From: Palsa-504 sp963744575
GTDB lineage: Bacteria; Actinomycetota; Actinomycetes; Streptosporangiales; Streptosporangiaceae
Direction: 5' to 3'
NCBI GenBank assembly: GCA_963744575.1
Contig: CAVUUF010000014.1
Coordinates: 62,001 to 126,000, forward strand
DNA: 64,000 bases
Position numbers and translations under genes: made by a program
Shown: positions 35,086 through 43,901 of the stretch, piece after piece
Layout: each line of letters starts with the position of its first letter
Numbering within the stretch: position 1 is the first letter of the stretch
Notes under the pieces: generated by a model
Databases searched by the model: none
Told to the model about the DNA's origin: nothing
Seen by the model: only the letters and a program-made list of their open reading frames with translations

Positions 35086-36034
35086 AGACGCGGCCCTCCT
35101 CGTCATCCGGCTCGGGCATCGGCATCTCGAGCGCCTTGTTCCGGTGCTCCAGGGCGACCTGGCGGGCGTGCTCCCGCACCGCCGCGACGCCGTCGGAGTC
35201 CAGGTAACCCAGCTCGACCAGGCGGGCGGCGCATTCCTCCACGGGATCGCGTTTCGCCCACGCCTCGGCGAGCTCGCTGGGCACGTAGTCGGCCGGGTCG
35301 TGTTCGGCGTGGCCGTGGATGCGCATCGTGACCGCCTCGATCAGCGACGGTCCCTGCCCGGCCCGGGCCCGGTCGACCGCGGCCGCGGCCGCCTCGTGCA
35401 CCGCGAACACGTCGATGCCGTCCACCCGCACGCCGGGCATCCCGTAGGCAGTGGCCTTGCTGGCGAAGTCGGCGGACGCGGTGGTGAGGACGAGCGGGGT
35501 GGAGTAGGCGTACTGGTTGTTCTCCACGATGAACACGCACGGCAGGCTCCGCACCGCGGCCAGGTTGAGAGCCTCGTGGAAGTCCCCGCGGCTGGACGCG
35601 CCGTCCCCGCAGTAGGCCATGGCCACCCCGTCCGTGCCGCGGTACTTCAGCGCGAACGCCGCCCCGGTGGCGACCGGGTAGTTGTTCGGGATGTGGCTGA
35701 CCGGGTTGATGATGCCCAGGTCGAGCCTGCCGTAGTGCAGCGTGCCGTCCCGGCCGCCGGTCGGCGAGGCCGCCTTGCCCATGAAGCTGGCCATGACCTG
35801 CCAGGGCTCCAGGCCTCGCCACAGGTGCGCGCCCAGGTCGCGGTGCAGCGGGGCGAGCACGTCGGTGGGACGCAGCGCGGCGGCCGTGCCGACCGCGATC
35901 GCCTCGTGCCAGTGCCCGGTGTAGAGCGAGCCGAGCAGTTCGCCCTGCCGGTACATGGTGACCATCCGGTCCTCGACCGCGCGCATGAGTGCCATGACCT
36001 CGAACATGCGGACGGCGAGATCTCGCTCAGCCAC
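35075..36034 (-). CDS. 2-oxoacid dehydrogenase E1 component, alpha subunit
   Basis: 319 residues. The thiamine diphosphate motif runs from CGDGASSRGDFHEALN to ENNQYAYSTP; LYTGHWHEAIAVG and HRDLGAHLWRG match E1-alpha of branched-chain or acetoin-type complexes. It decarboxylates a 2-oxoacid and passes the acyl group to E2 lipoyl. First gene of the E1alpha-E1beta-E2 operon; the rpsA terminator lies between it and rpsA. Substrate specificity is not resolved. Confidence 0.94.
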   Translation of the reverse strand: MAERDLAVRMFEVMALMRAVEDRMVTMYRQGELLGSLYTGHWHEAIAVGTAAALRPTDVLAPLHRDLGAHLWRGLEPWQVMASFMGKAASPTGGRDGTLHYGRLDLGIINPVSHIPNNYPVATGAAFALKYRGTDGVAMAYCGDGASSRGDFHEALNLAAVRSLPCVFIVENNQYAYSTPLVLTTASADFASKATAYGMPGVRVDGIDVFAVHEAAAAAVDRARAGQGPSLIEAVTMRIHGHAEHDPADYVPSELAEAWAKRDPVEECAARLVELGYLDSDGVAAVREHARQVALEHRNKALEMPMPEPDDEEGRVYAR

Positions 36035-36089
36035 GTTGCCTCCTTCTATGGCGCACGGCAGTATGCTGGCACGCCGGTCACCGAACCCG

Positions 36090-36122
36090 AAAGGCGGCGT
36101 CCGCGATGCGGACGCCGCCTTT
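36090..36122 (-). terminator. rho-independent terminator of rpsA
   Basis: Perfect 15-bp stem (AAAGGCGGCGTCCGC with its complement) and a 3-base loop, 15 bases after the rpsA stop, ending in TTT on the minus strand. The A/T flanks make it function potentially in both directions. Confidence 0.9.
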
Positions 36123-36136
36123 GCCGGTCGCAGGAG

Positions 36137-37693
36137 CTAGTTCTGGCCGCCGGAGAGCTTCTCGCGCAGGGCCGCCAGGGCCTCGTCGGAGGCCAGGGTG
36201 CCGGTAGCCGGGGACCCCGGGGTCGACGTCGAGGTGACCGCGCCGCCCTGGCGGGGACCGCCCGAGCGCGGGCCGCGCCCGCGCGGGGCGCCGCTGGCCG
36301 CGCCCGAGTCGCCGGCGTCGGCCGTGGCCGTGGCCGTGGCCGTTTCCTCCTCGTCGGTCTTGGCCCGGGATTCCTCCACCTGGCGCCGGTGCGCCTCGAA
36401 CCTGGCACGCGCCTCGGCGTACTGGTGCTCCCACTCCTCACGCTGCTTCTCGTAGCCGGGCAGCCACTCGCCGGTCTCCGGGTCGAAGCCCTCCGGGTAC
36501 TCGTAGTTGCCCTGCTCGTCGTAGGAGGCCGGCATGCCGTACAGGGTCGGGTCGAAGTCATCGCCGACCGCCTCGCCGATGGTCCCCTCGTTGGCCTGCT
36601 TGAGCGACAGGCTGATCCGGCGCCGGTCCAGGTCGATGTCGATGATCTTGACGAAGATCTCGTCGCCCACCTGGACGACCTGCTCCGGGATCTCCACATG
36701 CCGGTCGGCCAGCTCGGAGATGTGCACCAGGCCCTCGATGCCCTCCTCGACCCGGACGAACGCGCCGAACGGGACGAGCTTGGTGACCCGGCCCGGCACG
36801 ACCTGGCCGATCTGGTGGGTCCGCGCGAACTGCTGCCACGGGTCTTCCTGGGTGGACTTCAGCGACAGCGAGACGCGCTCGCGGTCCATATCCACGTCCA
36901 GGACCTCGACGGTGACCTCCTGGCCGACCTCGACGACCTCGCCCGGGTGGTCGATGTGCTTCCAGGACAGCTCGGACACGTGCACCAGGCCGTCCACGCC
37001 GCCCAGGTCGACGAACGCGCCGAAGTTGACGATCGAGGACACCACGCCCTTGCGGATCTGGCCCTTGGACAGCGTGTTGAGGAACGTGTGGCGGACCTCG
37101 GACTGGGTCTGCTCGAGCCAGGCGCGCCGGGACAGCACCACGTTGTTCCGGTTCTTGTCCAGCTCGATGATCTTGGCCTCGATCTCCTTGCCCACGTACG
37201 GCTGCAGATCGCGGACCCGGCGCATCTCCACCAGCGAGGCCGGCAGGAAGCCGCGCAGCCCGATGTCCAGGATCAGGCCGCCCTTGACGACCTCGATCAC
37301 CGTGCCGGTGACCACGCCGTCCTCTTCCTTGATCTTCTCGATCGTGCCCCAGGCGCGTTCGTACTGCGCCCGCTTCTTGGACAGGATCAGCCGGCCTTCC
37401 TTGTCCTCCTTCTGCAGGACAAGGGCCTCGATGTGCTCACCGGTCTTGACGACCTCGTGCGGGTCGACGTCGTGCTTGATAGACAGTTCGCGGGACGGGA
37501 TCACGCCCTCTGTCTTGTAGCCGATATCGAGCAAGACCTCGTCTCGGTCGACCTTGACGACCGTTCCCTCGACGATGTCGCCGTCGTTGAAATACTTGAT
37601 GGTCTCGTCGATCGCGGCGAGGAATGCCTCCTCGGACCCGATGTCGTTGACCGCTACCTTGGGGGTCGAGTTGGCTTGGGTGCTGCTCGTCAT
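36137..37693 (-). CDS. rpsA: 30S ribosomal protein S1
   Basis: 518 residues with four S1 RNA-binding repeats (GDIVEGTVVKVDRDEVLLDI, DGVVTGTVIEVVKGGLILDI, KGVVSSIVNFGAFVDLGGVD, VPGRVTKLVPFGAFVRVEEG), the usual actinobacterial number. The C-terminal 120 residues are acidic, then Ala/Gly/Arg-rich, ending LAALREKLSGGQ. S1 helps mRNA load onto the 30S subunit. A promoter at 37833-37861 implies a leader of ~130 bases. Confidence 0.96.
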   Translation of the reverse strand: MTSSTQANSTPKVAVNDIGSEEAFLAAIDETIKYFNDGDIVEGTVVKVDRDEVLLDIGYKTEGVIPSRELSIKHDVDPHEVVKTGEHIEALVLQKEDKEGRLILSKKRAQYERAWGTIEKIKEEDGVVTGTVIEVVKGGLILDIGLRGFLPASLVEMRRVRDLQPYVGKEIEAKIIELDKNRNNVVLSRRAWLEQTQSEVRHTFLNTLSKGQIRKGVVSSIVNFGAFVDLGGVDGLVHVSELSWKHIDHPGEVVEVGQEVTVEVLDVDMDRERVSLSLKSTQEDPWQQFARTHQIGQVVPGRVTKLVPFGAFVRVEEGIEGLVHISELADRHVEIPEQVVQVGDEIFVKIIDIDLDRRRISLSLKQANEGTIGEAVGDDFDPTLYGMPASYDEQGNYEYPEGFDPETGEWLPGYEKQREEWEHQYAEARARFEAHRRQVEESRAKTDEEETATATATADAGDSGAASGAPRGRGPRSGGPRQGGAVTSTSTPGSPATGTLASDEALAALREKLSGGQN

Positions 37694-37832
37694 GTGTGGG
37701 TTGGCTCCGGATGCGGACAGGGGAAGTTATGGACGCGCCGGTAACCGTGCAGGTGACCAGGATTTCACCGGACAACCCGGCCACAACCTCACGTGACCGT
37801 GGCGGAACGCACGAGGACACGGCGCAGCGTTC

Positions 37833-37861
37833 AGAATATGAGAGTTACCCTTGAGGGTCAA
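37833..37861 (-). promoter_or_regulatory. sigma-70-type promoter of rpsA
   Basis: Minus strand TTGACC (37861-37856), 17-base spacer, TATTCT (37838-37833), in an AT-rich island between polA and rpsA. Predicted start near 37826 leaves a ~133-base 5' leader before the rpsA ATG, long enough for autoregulation by S1, though no specific structure is recognised. Confidence 0.65.
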
Positions 37862-37905
37862 TTGAGGCTGGTACCAATAGAGTATCGGTCGCCCCCTGGG
37901 GCAGC

Positions 37906-40650
37906 TCAGTGCGCCGCTTCGGCCCAGCTTCGGCCGGTCCCGACGGATACGTCGAGCGGCACCCGCAGCGAGGCGGCCCCGGCCATCGCGGCGCACACCA
38001 GCTCGCGGGCGGCGTCGAACTCGCCGGGCGCCACCTCGATGATGAGCTCGTCGTGCACCTGCAGCAGCATCCGGGAACGCAGCCCGGCCGCGGCCAGCGA
38101 GCTGTCCACCGCCAGCATGGCCACCTTGATCACGTCCGCGGCCGAGCCCTGGATCGGGGCGTTGAGCGCCATCCGTTCGGCCATCTCGCGGCGCTGCCGG
38201 TTGTCCGCGGTCAGGTCGGGCAGGTACCGGCGGCGGCCCATCATGGTCGCGGTGTAGCCGTCCATCCGGGCCCGGGAGACCACCTCGTGCAGGTAGTCCC
38301 GGACCCCGCCGAACTCCTTGAAGTACTCCTCCATCAGCCCGCGCGCCTCCTCGGGCGTGATGCGCAGCTGGTTGGCGAGGCCGAAGGCGGACAGGCCGTA
38401 GGCCAGGCCGTAGTTCATCGCCTTGATCTTGGCCCGCAGCTCCGGGCCCACCTCCTCGGGCGGCAGCCCGAACACCCGGGAGGCGGTGGCCGCGTGGAAG
38501 TCGTGCCCCGACTCGAACGCCGCGATCAGCGCCTCGTCCTCGGACAGGTGCGCCATGATCCGCAGCTCGATCTGGCTGTAGTCCGCGGACAGCAGGCACT
38601 CGTACCCCTGGCCGACCACGAAGCCGAGCCTGATCTGGCGGCCGAGCTCGCTGCGGATCGGGATGTTCTGCAGGTTCGGGTCGGTGGAGGACAGCCGGCC
38701 GGTGGCCGCGACCGTCTGGTTGAACGTGGTGTGGATCCGGCCGTCCTCGCCGGCCATCGGGATCAGCGAGTCCACGATCGACATCAGCTTGGCCACGTCG
38801 CGGTGCCGCAGCAGGTGCTCAAGCACCGGGTGCTGGGTCTGCGCGAGCAGGCTGGTGAGGGCCTCGGAGTCGGTGGTGTAGCCGGTCTTGATCCGCTTGG
38901 TCTTGGGCAGGCCGAGCTCGTTGAACAGCAGTTCCTGCAGTTGCTTGGGCGAGCCGAGGTTGAACTCGTGCCCGGCGACCCGGTACGCGGCCTGCTCGGC
39001 CGCCTTCGCCTCGCCGTGCAGCATCGCGGACATGGCCGCGAAGTGATCGACGTCCGCGGCGATCCCGGTGCGCTCCATCTTGGCCAGCACGTCAACCAGC
39101 GGCAGCTCGAGCTCGCGCAGCAGCGCGACCGATTCGCGCCGGTCCAGGTCCTCCTCGAGCGCCGCCGCCAGCTCGAGCGTGGCCTGGGCGCGCAGCACCA
39201 GGGCGGCCGCCGCGTCGCGCTCGCCGGAGCCGTCCAGCGTGAGCTGGCCGCCTTCGGGCTCCTCGCGCAGCTCCTTGCCCAGGTAGCGGAGCACCAGGTC
39301 GGCCAGGTCGAACGTGCGCTGACCGGGCAGCGCCAGGTAGGCGGCCAGCGCCGTGTCGCAGGACAGGCCGGCCAGCGGCAGGCCGCGGGCCGCCAGCGCG
39401 TGCATCGGGCCCTTGGCGTCGTGCAGCACCTTCGGGTGCGCCGCGGCGGCCAGCCAGGCGGCCAGCGCCCGCTCGTCCGCGGCGGTCAGCTCCACGGGGT
39501 CCAGGTAGGCGCCGTGGCCGTCCGGAGCCGCAATCGCCAGGCCGGTCACGTTGCCCGTACCGCGCCCCCAGGTTCCGGTGAGCGCGAGCCCAGCCCGTTC
39601 GGCCGAAGAATGGGCGGCGAGCCAGGCACCGGCCTGATCCGGCCCGAGCAGATCGGCCACCACTTCGATCGCCGCCTTTTCCTTCCGGCCCGCGGCCGGC
39701 CCGGCCAGCGGGTCGTCGGGGTCGGATCCGGTCGCGCCGATGAGGCCGTGCGGGAGCGTCTGGTACAGCCGCTCCCTGAGCACCTTGAACTGCAGCGTGT
39801 CGAAGAGCTGGTGGATCTTCTCCCGGTCCCAGGCCACCGGCAGCAGGTCGCCGGGCACCGCGCCGACCGTCTCGGCCGGCATGTCGGTCAGCAGCGCGGT
39901 GAGCTGGCGGTTGCGCAGCACGTTGCCGAGGTGCTCGCGCAGCGCGTCGCCGGCCTTGCCCTTGACCTCGTCCACCCGGTCGACCAGGGCCTGCAGCGAG
40001 CCGAACTCCGCGATCCACTTGGTCGCGGTCTTCTCCCCCACCCCCGGGATGCCGGGCAGGTTGTCGCTCGGGTCGCCGCGCAGGGCGGCGAAGTCGGGAT
40101 ACTGCGCCGGGGACAGCCCGTACTTCTGCTGCACCGTCTGCGGGGTGAAGCGGGTCATCTCGGTGATGCCGCGCCTGGTCATCAGCACCGTCACCCGGTC
40201 CGAGACCAGCTGGAGCACGTCCCGGTCGCCGCTGACGATGAGGACGTCCATGTGCTGCCGGGCGGCTTCGGTGGCCAGGGTGGCGATGAGGTCGTCGGCC
40301 TCGTAGCCGGGCGCGGACAGCCGCCTGATGCCGAGCGCGTCGAGCACCTCGAAGATCAGGCTGAGCTGGCTGCGGAAGTCGTCAGGCGTCTCGCGCCTGT
40401 TGGCCTTGTACTCGACCCACTGCTCGTGCCTGAACGTGGGCTCGCCCCGGTCGAACGCCACCGCGACGTGCGTCGGCTTCTCGTCGCGCAGCACGTTGAT
40501 CAGCATCGCGGTGAACCCGTAGACCGCGTTGGTCGGCTGACCCGTGGTGGTGGAGAAGTTCTCGATCGGCAGCGCGAAGAATGCCCGGTAGGCCAGCGAA
40601 TGACCGTCGAGCAGCAGCAGCCGGGCCTGGCTCGTCACTTGTGTCGCCAC
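37906..40650 (-). CDS. polA: DNA polymerase I
   Basis: 914 residues, GTG start. The 5'-3' exonuclease domain (LLLDGHSLAYRAFFALP, YEADDLIATLA, LRGDPSDNLPGIPGVGEKTA), a middle 3'-5' exonuclease-like domain lacking the canonical acidic set, as in other actinobacterial PolA, and the polymerase domain (motif A SADYSQIELRIMAHLS, motif B with KAMNYGLAYGLS, motif C LQVHDELIIEV). It fills gaps in repair and processes Okazaki fragments. Synteny with rpsA, coaE and pdtaR is conserved. Confidence 0.97.
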   Translation of the reverse strand: MATQVTSQARLLLLDGHSLAYRAFFALPIENFSTTTGQPTNAVYGFTAMLINVLRDEKPTHVAVAFDRGEPTFRHEQWVEYKANRRETPDDFRSQLSLIFEVLDALGIRRLSAPGYEADDLIATLATEAARQHMDVLIVSGDRDVLQLVSDRVTVLMTRRGITEMTRFTPQTVQQKYGLSPAQYPDFAALRGDPSDNLPGIPGVGEKTATKWIAEFGSLQALVDRVDEVKGKAGDALREHLGNVLRNRQLTALLTDMPAETVGAVPGDLLPVAWDREKIHQLFDTLQFKVLRERLYQTLPHGLIGATGSDPDDPLAGPAAGRKEKAAIEVVADLLGPDQAGAWLAAHSSAERAGLALTGTWGRGTGNVTGLAIAAPDGHGAYLDPVELTAADERALAAWLAAAAHPKVLHDAKGPMHALAARGLPLAGLSCDTALAAYLALPGQRTFDLADLVLRYLGKELREEPEGGQLTLDGSGERDAAAALVLRAQATLELAAALEEDLDRRESVALLRELELPLVDVLAKMERTGIAADVDHFAAMSAMLHGEAKAAEQAAYRVAGHEFNLGSPKQLQELLFNELGLPKTKRIKTGYTTDSEALTSLLAQTQHPVLEHLLRHRDVAKLMSIVDSLIPMAGEDGRIHTTFNQTVAATGRLSSTDPNLQNIPIRSELGRQIRLGFVVGQGYECLLSADYSQIELRIMAHLSEDEALIAAFESGHDFHAATASRVFGLPPEEVGPELRAKIKAMNYGLAYGLSAFGLANQLRITPEEARGLMEEYFKEFGGVRDYLHEVVSRARMDGYTATMMGRRRYLPDLTADNRQRREMAERMALNAPIQGSAADVIKVAMLAVDSSLAAAGLRSRMLLQVHDELIIEVAPGEFDAARELVCAAMAGAASLRVPLDVSVGTGRSWAEAAH

Positions 40651-40679
40651 GTTCCGATCCTATGGTCCGAACGGGCGGC

Positions 40680-40728
40680 GGGGTCCCCGTCCGCCAGCTG
40701 CGTGTGGCACATGGCGGACGGGGACCCC
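40680..40728 (-). terminator. strong hairpin terminator after aldose epimerase gene
   Basis: Perfect 17-bp stem (arms 40680-40696 and 40712-40728, GGGGTCCCCGTCCGCCA and complement) with a 15-base loop, 14 bases after the epimerase stop. GC-rich without a T-run, a common actinobacterial form. Confidence 0.75.
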
Positions 40729-40742
40729 GGGGTTGAGCGGTG

Positions 40743-42131
40743 TTACGAGGAGAACCCGAAGATGGTGGTCGAATTGAGGGTCTGCCCCGCCTTCAGCTCG
40801 GTGGACGGGAAGTTGGGCTGGTTGGGCGAGTCCGGGAAGTGCTGGGTCTCGAACGTGTACGCCTGGCCCTGGCGGTAGATGTGGCCGCTGATGCCGACCA
40901 GCTTGCCGTTGAGGAAGTTGCTGGTGTAGAACTGCACGCCCGGCTGGTCGGTCCACACGGTCAGCTCGCGGCCGCTGCGCGGGTCACGCGCGTGGGCGGC
41001 GAGGTTGAGCCCGGCAGGCCCGGTGGTGTAGGAGGTCTGCTTGTTCAGCACCCAGTTGTGGTCGAAGCCCTGGGCGATCAACAGCTGCGAGCAGCCCAGC
41101 GAGCTCGGTCCGCCGGTGCAGTCCGCGATCGACGGGAAGATCGGCTTGAAGTGGGTGAAGTCGAACTGGGGCGCGGCGGTCACCGGGGTGATGGCGCCGG
41201 TCGGGATCTGCACGCTGTTGGTGGGCGTGAAGTTGTCCGCGTTGATCTGGACGAGCTGGTTCAGGGCGCTGCCCGAAGCCTCGCCGGCCAGGTTGAAGTA
41301 GCTGTGGTTGGTCAGGTTGACGACCGTCGACAGCTTGGCGTCATCGTTGTGCGCCTGGTAGTGGATCCAGTACCGGTTATGGTTGTCCAGCGTGAACGTG
41401 ACCCACACGGTGAGCTGGGCCGGGTAGCCGGTGCACTTCGTCGGGGGGTTTGCCGGGATGGAGCAGTTCGGCTCGTACACCTTGGTGCCGGGAATGAGGC
41501 CGCTGCCTTCGTCGCCGTTTGGGCTGACCAGCTTCAGCGTCACGGACACGCTGCTGGGAGTCTTGGAGGTCCCTGCCGCGTGCCAGATGTGGTTGCCGAA
41601 GCCGACGAAGCCGCCGTGCAGGCTGTTCGGCCCGTTGTTGACGGGCAGCGTGTAGGTCGTGCCGTTGAGCGGGAACTTGCCGTTCGCGATCCGGTTGCCG
41701 TACCGGCCGATGGTCTCGCCGAAGTAGGGACCCCCGAAGTTCGGCGAGGTCGGCGGCGGGCTGACGAAGTTCACGTAGTCGCTCAGGGTCGCGAAACCGA
41801 GCACGACGTCGTTCAGGTGACCCCACCTGTCCGGCGCGGTGATCGACTGGGTGATGGCCCCGTAGGTGAGGAGCCTGATCTGCATGCCGCGGCAGTTCGT
41901 CAGGGTGTACCGGTAGGTCTGCTGCGGCGTGCTGCTGTACGGGGTGTCCGGCACGGGTGCGCCGAAGGGTTGCACCGTAATCGTCGGGCTGCCCTGGCAG
42001 CCGATGTTCGAGGGCGATGCGGACGCGCCGGTCGCGGTGGCCAGGCCAACCGCACCGGCGATCGCCACCATGGCGGCCAGCCCGACGCTGGCCGGCCAGC
42101 GGAGACGCCGCTTTCTTCCGATCTCGCGCAT
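40743..42131 (-). CDS. secreted aldose 1-epimerase (galactose mutarotase family)
   Basis: 462 residues; ATG with AAGGGAG upstream. Signal peptide: basic start MREIGRKRRLRW, hydrophobic ASVGLAAMVAIAGAVGLA, cleavage near ASASPS. GalM fold motifs: IGRYGNRIANGKFPLNG, NSLHGGFVGF with the first His, NLTNHSYFNLAG with the catalytic His, and ETQHFPDSPNQ with the catalytic Glu. An insertion with paired Cys (EPNCSI, TKCTGY) is unusual for cytoplasmic GalM and fits export. It interconverts sugar anomers outside the cell. A LacI-type operator overlaps its promoter region. Confidence 0.93.
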   Translation of the reverse strand: MREIGRKRRLRWPASVGLAAMVAIAGAVGLATATGASASPSNIGCQGSPTITVQPFGAPVPDTPYSSTPQQTYRYTLTNCRGMQIRLLTYGAITQSITAPDRWGHLNDVVLGFATLSDYVNFVSPPPTSPNFGGPYFGETIGRYGNRIANGKFPLNGTTYTLPVNNGPNSLHGGFVGFGNHIWHAAGTSKTPSSVSVTLKLVSPNGDEGSGLIPGTKVYEPNCSIPANPPTKCTGYPAQLTVWVTFTLDNHNRYWIHYQAHNDDAKLSTVVNLTNHSYFNLAGEASGSALNQLVQINADNFTPTNSVQIPTGAITPVTAAPQFDFTHFKPIFPSIADCTGGPSSLGCSQLLIAQGFDHNWVLNKQTSYTTGPAGLNLAAHARDPRSGRELTVWTDQPGVQFYTSNFLNGKLVGISGHIYRQGQAYTFETQHFPDSPNQPNFPSTELKAGQTLNSTTIFGFSS

Positions 42132-42167
42132 GATTCGCTCCCTTCATGAACAGGTTCCAACATGAAA

Positions 42168-42183
42168 TTGTGAGCGCTAACAA
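42168..42183. promoter_or_regulatory. LacI/GalR-family operator
   Basis: TTGTGAGCGCTAACAA, a near-perfect palindrome around the central CG of AGCGCT, 37 bases before the aldose epimerase ATG. It matches the TGTNAGCGCTNACA consensus of LacI-family repressors of sugar genes in actinobacteria. No regulator gene is adjacent. Confidence 0.75.
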
Positions 42184-42508
42184 GGGCTAAGTCACCCCCA
42201 AGAGGCCAAAATGTGCCGGTAATTTTCGGGCGGTCAGGGTCGATATGCGTGGAGATGTGTAGGTTCTGGTGCCACTGGCCGCGGCGGTCCCGGGCGGGGC
42301 CTGCTTCCGGCGCCGTTGTAGGTACCGCTTTAGTGTCGCTTTCGGTACCGCTTTTGCGTCGTGAGGCGGCGGGTCGCTAACGTGGTGACGGCGGGCCCGG
42401 GGGGTCCAAGTAGACAACGTGTCGGCCGGGGAAGGCAGACACGGCACCAACGGCTCCCCGGGTTCTCGCTTTCCCGCGGCCTTCCTGGGCTTCTCCGTGT
42501 ATTCCGGC
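42184..42508. other. non-coding stretch with imperfect direct repeats
   Basis: No supportable gene. GGTACCGCTTTAGTGTCGCT and GGTACCGCTTTTGCGTCG (around 42318-42362) form an imperfect direct repeat; an Arg-rich minus-strand frame across it lacks family similarity. Confidence 0.55.
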
Positions 42509-42576
42509 GGCTCCGCGCCCCCGGTCTTCCCGGCTCCGCGCCCCCGGTCTTCCCGGCTCCGCGCCTCCGTCTTCCC
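42509..42576. repeat. 23-bp tandem repeat, three copies
   Basis: GGCTCCGCGCCCCCGGTCTT plus CCC at 42509 and 42532, then a 22-base variant at 42555-42576. It lies just beyond the pdtaR stop codon. Confidence 0.9.
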
Positions 42577-42579
42577 GGT

Positions 42580-43191
42580 TCAGGGCTGCGGCTGGGGTGT
42601 CTCCGCGGGAACGCCCATGCTGCCCTCGATGACCGCCTCGGCCACCTTGCGCATGGTGAGGCGGCGATCCATCGAGGTCTTCTGGATCCAGCGGAAGGCG
42701 TCAGGCTCGCTCAGCCCGTGCTCGGTCTGGAGCAGGCCCTTGGCCCGGTCGAGCAGCTTGCGGACCTCGAGCCGCTCGCGCAGCGTGCCGATCTCGGCAT
42801 CGAGCGCGCGAATCTCGGCGAACCGGCTGACCGCCATCTCGATGGCCGGCACCAGGTCGGCCTTAGTGAACGGCTTGACCAGATAGGCCATCGCACCCGC
42901 GTCGCGGGCCCGTTCCACCAGCTCGCGCTGGGAGAAGGCGGTCAGGATGACGACCGGCGCGGTCCGCTCGGCCGCGATCCGCTCGGCCGCGGAGATCCCG
43001 TCGAGGACCGGCATCTTGATGTCGAAGATGGCCAGATCCGGCCGCAGTGCCGTGACGTGCTCGACGGCTGACTCGCCGTCGCCCGCCTCGGCGACGACCG
43101 AATAGCCCTCTTCTTCCAGCATCTCCTTGAGGTCGAGCCTGATCAGGGCCTCGTCCTCGGCGATAACGACTCGCAGCGGGTTCTGACTCAT
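42580..43191 (-). CDS. pdtaR: ANTAR-domain response regulator (PdtaR type)
   Basis: 203 residues from ATG 43191. Receiver domain: VVIAEDEALIRLDLKEML, phospho-acceptor Asp in LAIFDIKMPVLDG, LTAFSQ, and the switch Lys in YLVKPF. A coiled linker leads to the ANTAR RNA-binding domain (LDRAKGLLQTEHGLSEPDAF, then RKVAEAVI). It acts as an antiterminator on target mRNAs when phosphorylated by the PdtaS kinase. The cognate kinase is not in the window. Orthologous position to Rv1626 near polA. Confidence 0.93.
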   Translation of the reverse strand: MSQNPLRVVIAEDEALIRLDLKEMLEEEGYSVVAEAGDGESAVEHVTALRPDLAIFDIKMPVLDGISAAERIAAERTAPVVILTAFSQRELVERARDAGAMAYLVKPFTKADLVPAIEMAVSRFAEIRALDAEIGTLRERLEVRKLLDRAKGLLQTEHGLSEPDAFRWIQKTSMDRRLTMRKVAEAVIEGSMGVPAETPQPQP

Positions 43192-43252
43192 GCCCACGAG
43201 CGTACCGTGAGCAGGTAGATTGTCCTCGTGCTGCTCCCTCTGCGGCGAGCAA

Positions 43253-43326
43253 GCCCCGGTACTCCAACCGGTAGAGAGGACGGTTTCAAAAGCCGTTAAG
43301 TGTGGGTTCGAATCCCACCCGGGGCA
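43253..43326 (+). tRNA. tRNA with anticodon CAA (Leu by anticodon), short variable loop
   Basis: Cloverleaf: acceptor GCCCCGG/CCGGGGC, 3-bp D stem CTC/GAG with an 11-base loop containing GG, anticodon stem ACGGT/GCCGT with loop TTCAAAA (anticodon CAA), variable loop TAAGT, T arm GTGGG-TTCGAAT-CCCAC, discriminator A. Anticodon and discriminator fit Leu, but the 5-base variable loop is class I, whereas Leu tRNAs normally have a long arm. CCA is not encoded. Confidence 0.85.
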
Positions 43327-43901
43327 CAGCCGAATGCAAATCCGGTGGCCTTTACCTGGGAGATGGCTGCATAAGCCTGGCTGGCGCGAGGAACAAGAAG
43401 GTATGGAAGCTGCGCATCGCATGCGCGGACGCCTGGCCCGGGCTCATCCAGGAATGCGAGCGAGCCATGAGAGCCACCCGGCCGACCAACAAGGTCTGGA
43501 GTCAGCAGCACATCGGCTGCACCGAAGTGGCGAGCTCTCGGCACTGGCCATGTCTTTTCCCGCAGCACGGACCGGGCAGGAAGCATATGCGCAGGATCGA
43601 GCTGCAACCATGGCAGCGTACAATCGTGACGACGAATCCTGGCCACTTTGCCCGCGGCTTGTTCCACTCGGACGGTTATCGCGGGATTAACCGGGTCCGG
43701 GCCCGCCTTGCGGGCGGCGACGCCTGGTACGAGTACCCGCGCTATCAATTCAGCAACGAATCCGCGGACATTCTGCGGTTGTGCGGGGAGGTCCTGGACC
43801 AGCTCGGGGTGGCGTGGCGGTTCTCCCGGCGCAATGTCATATCGGTGGCCCGGCGCGAGGCGGTCGCGCGGCTCGACGAGTTCGTCGGTCCCAAGTACTG
43901 A
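43327..43901 (+). pseudogene. 5'-truncated LAGLIDADG-type endonuclease-like gene
   Basis: The frame, open from inside the tRNA, encodes LYLGDGCISLAGARNK, then WPCLFPQHGPGRKH, EPWQRT-like LQPWQRTIV, FARGLFHSDGYRG and ISVARREAVARLDEFVGP. These match a family with two LAGLIDADG-like motifs (LYLGDG and LFHSDG) found in actinomycetes. Intact relatives carry an N-terminal HTH and about 60 further residues; here the tRNA 3' end takes that place and no start codon exists after it. A terminator follows the stop. Confidence 0.7.

Noticed and set aside
37906..40650. Active proofreading domain in DNA polymerase I
   Set aside because: The middle domain lacks the canonical acidic exonuclease residues, as in other actinobacterial PolA.
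37909..40878. 989-codon plus-strand open frame antisense to polA
   Set aside because: No family motifs; an open frame produced by GC-rich codon bias opposite a complete polA.
42187..42450. Minus-strand 87-codon frame upstream of the aldose epimerase
   Set aside because: No homology, overlaps the operator region and repeats, no ribosome site.
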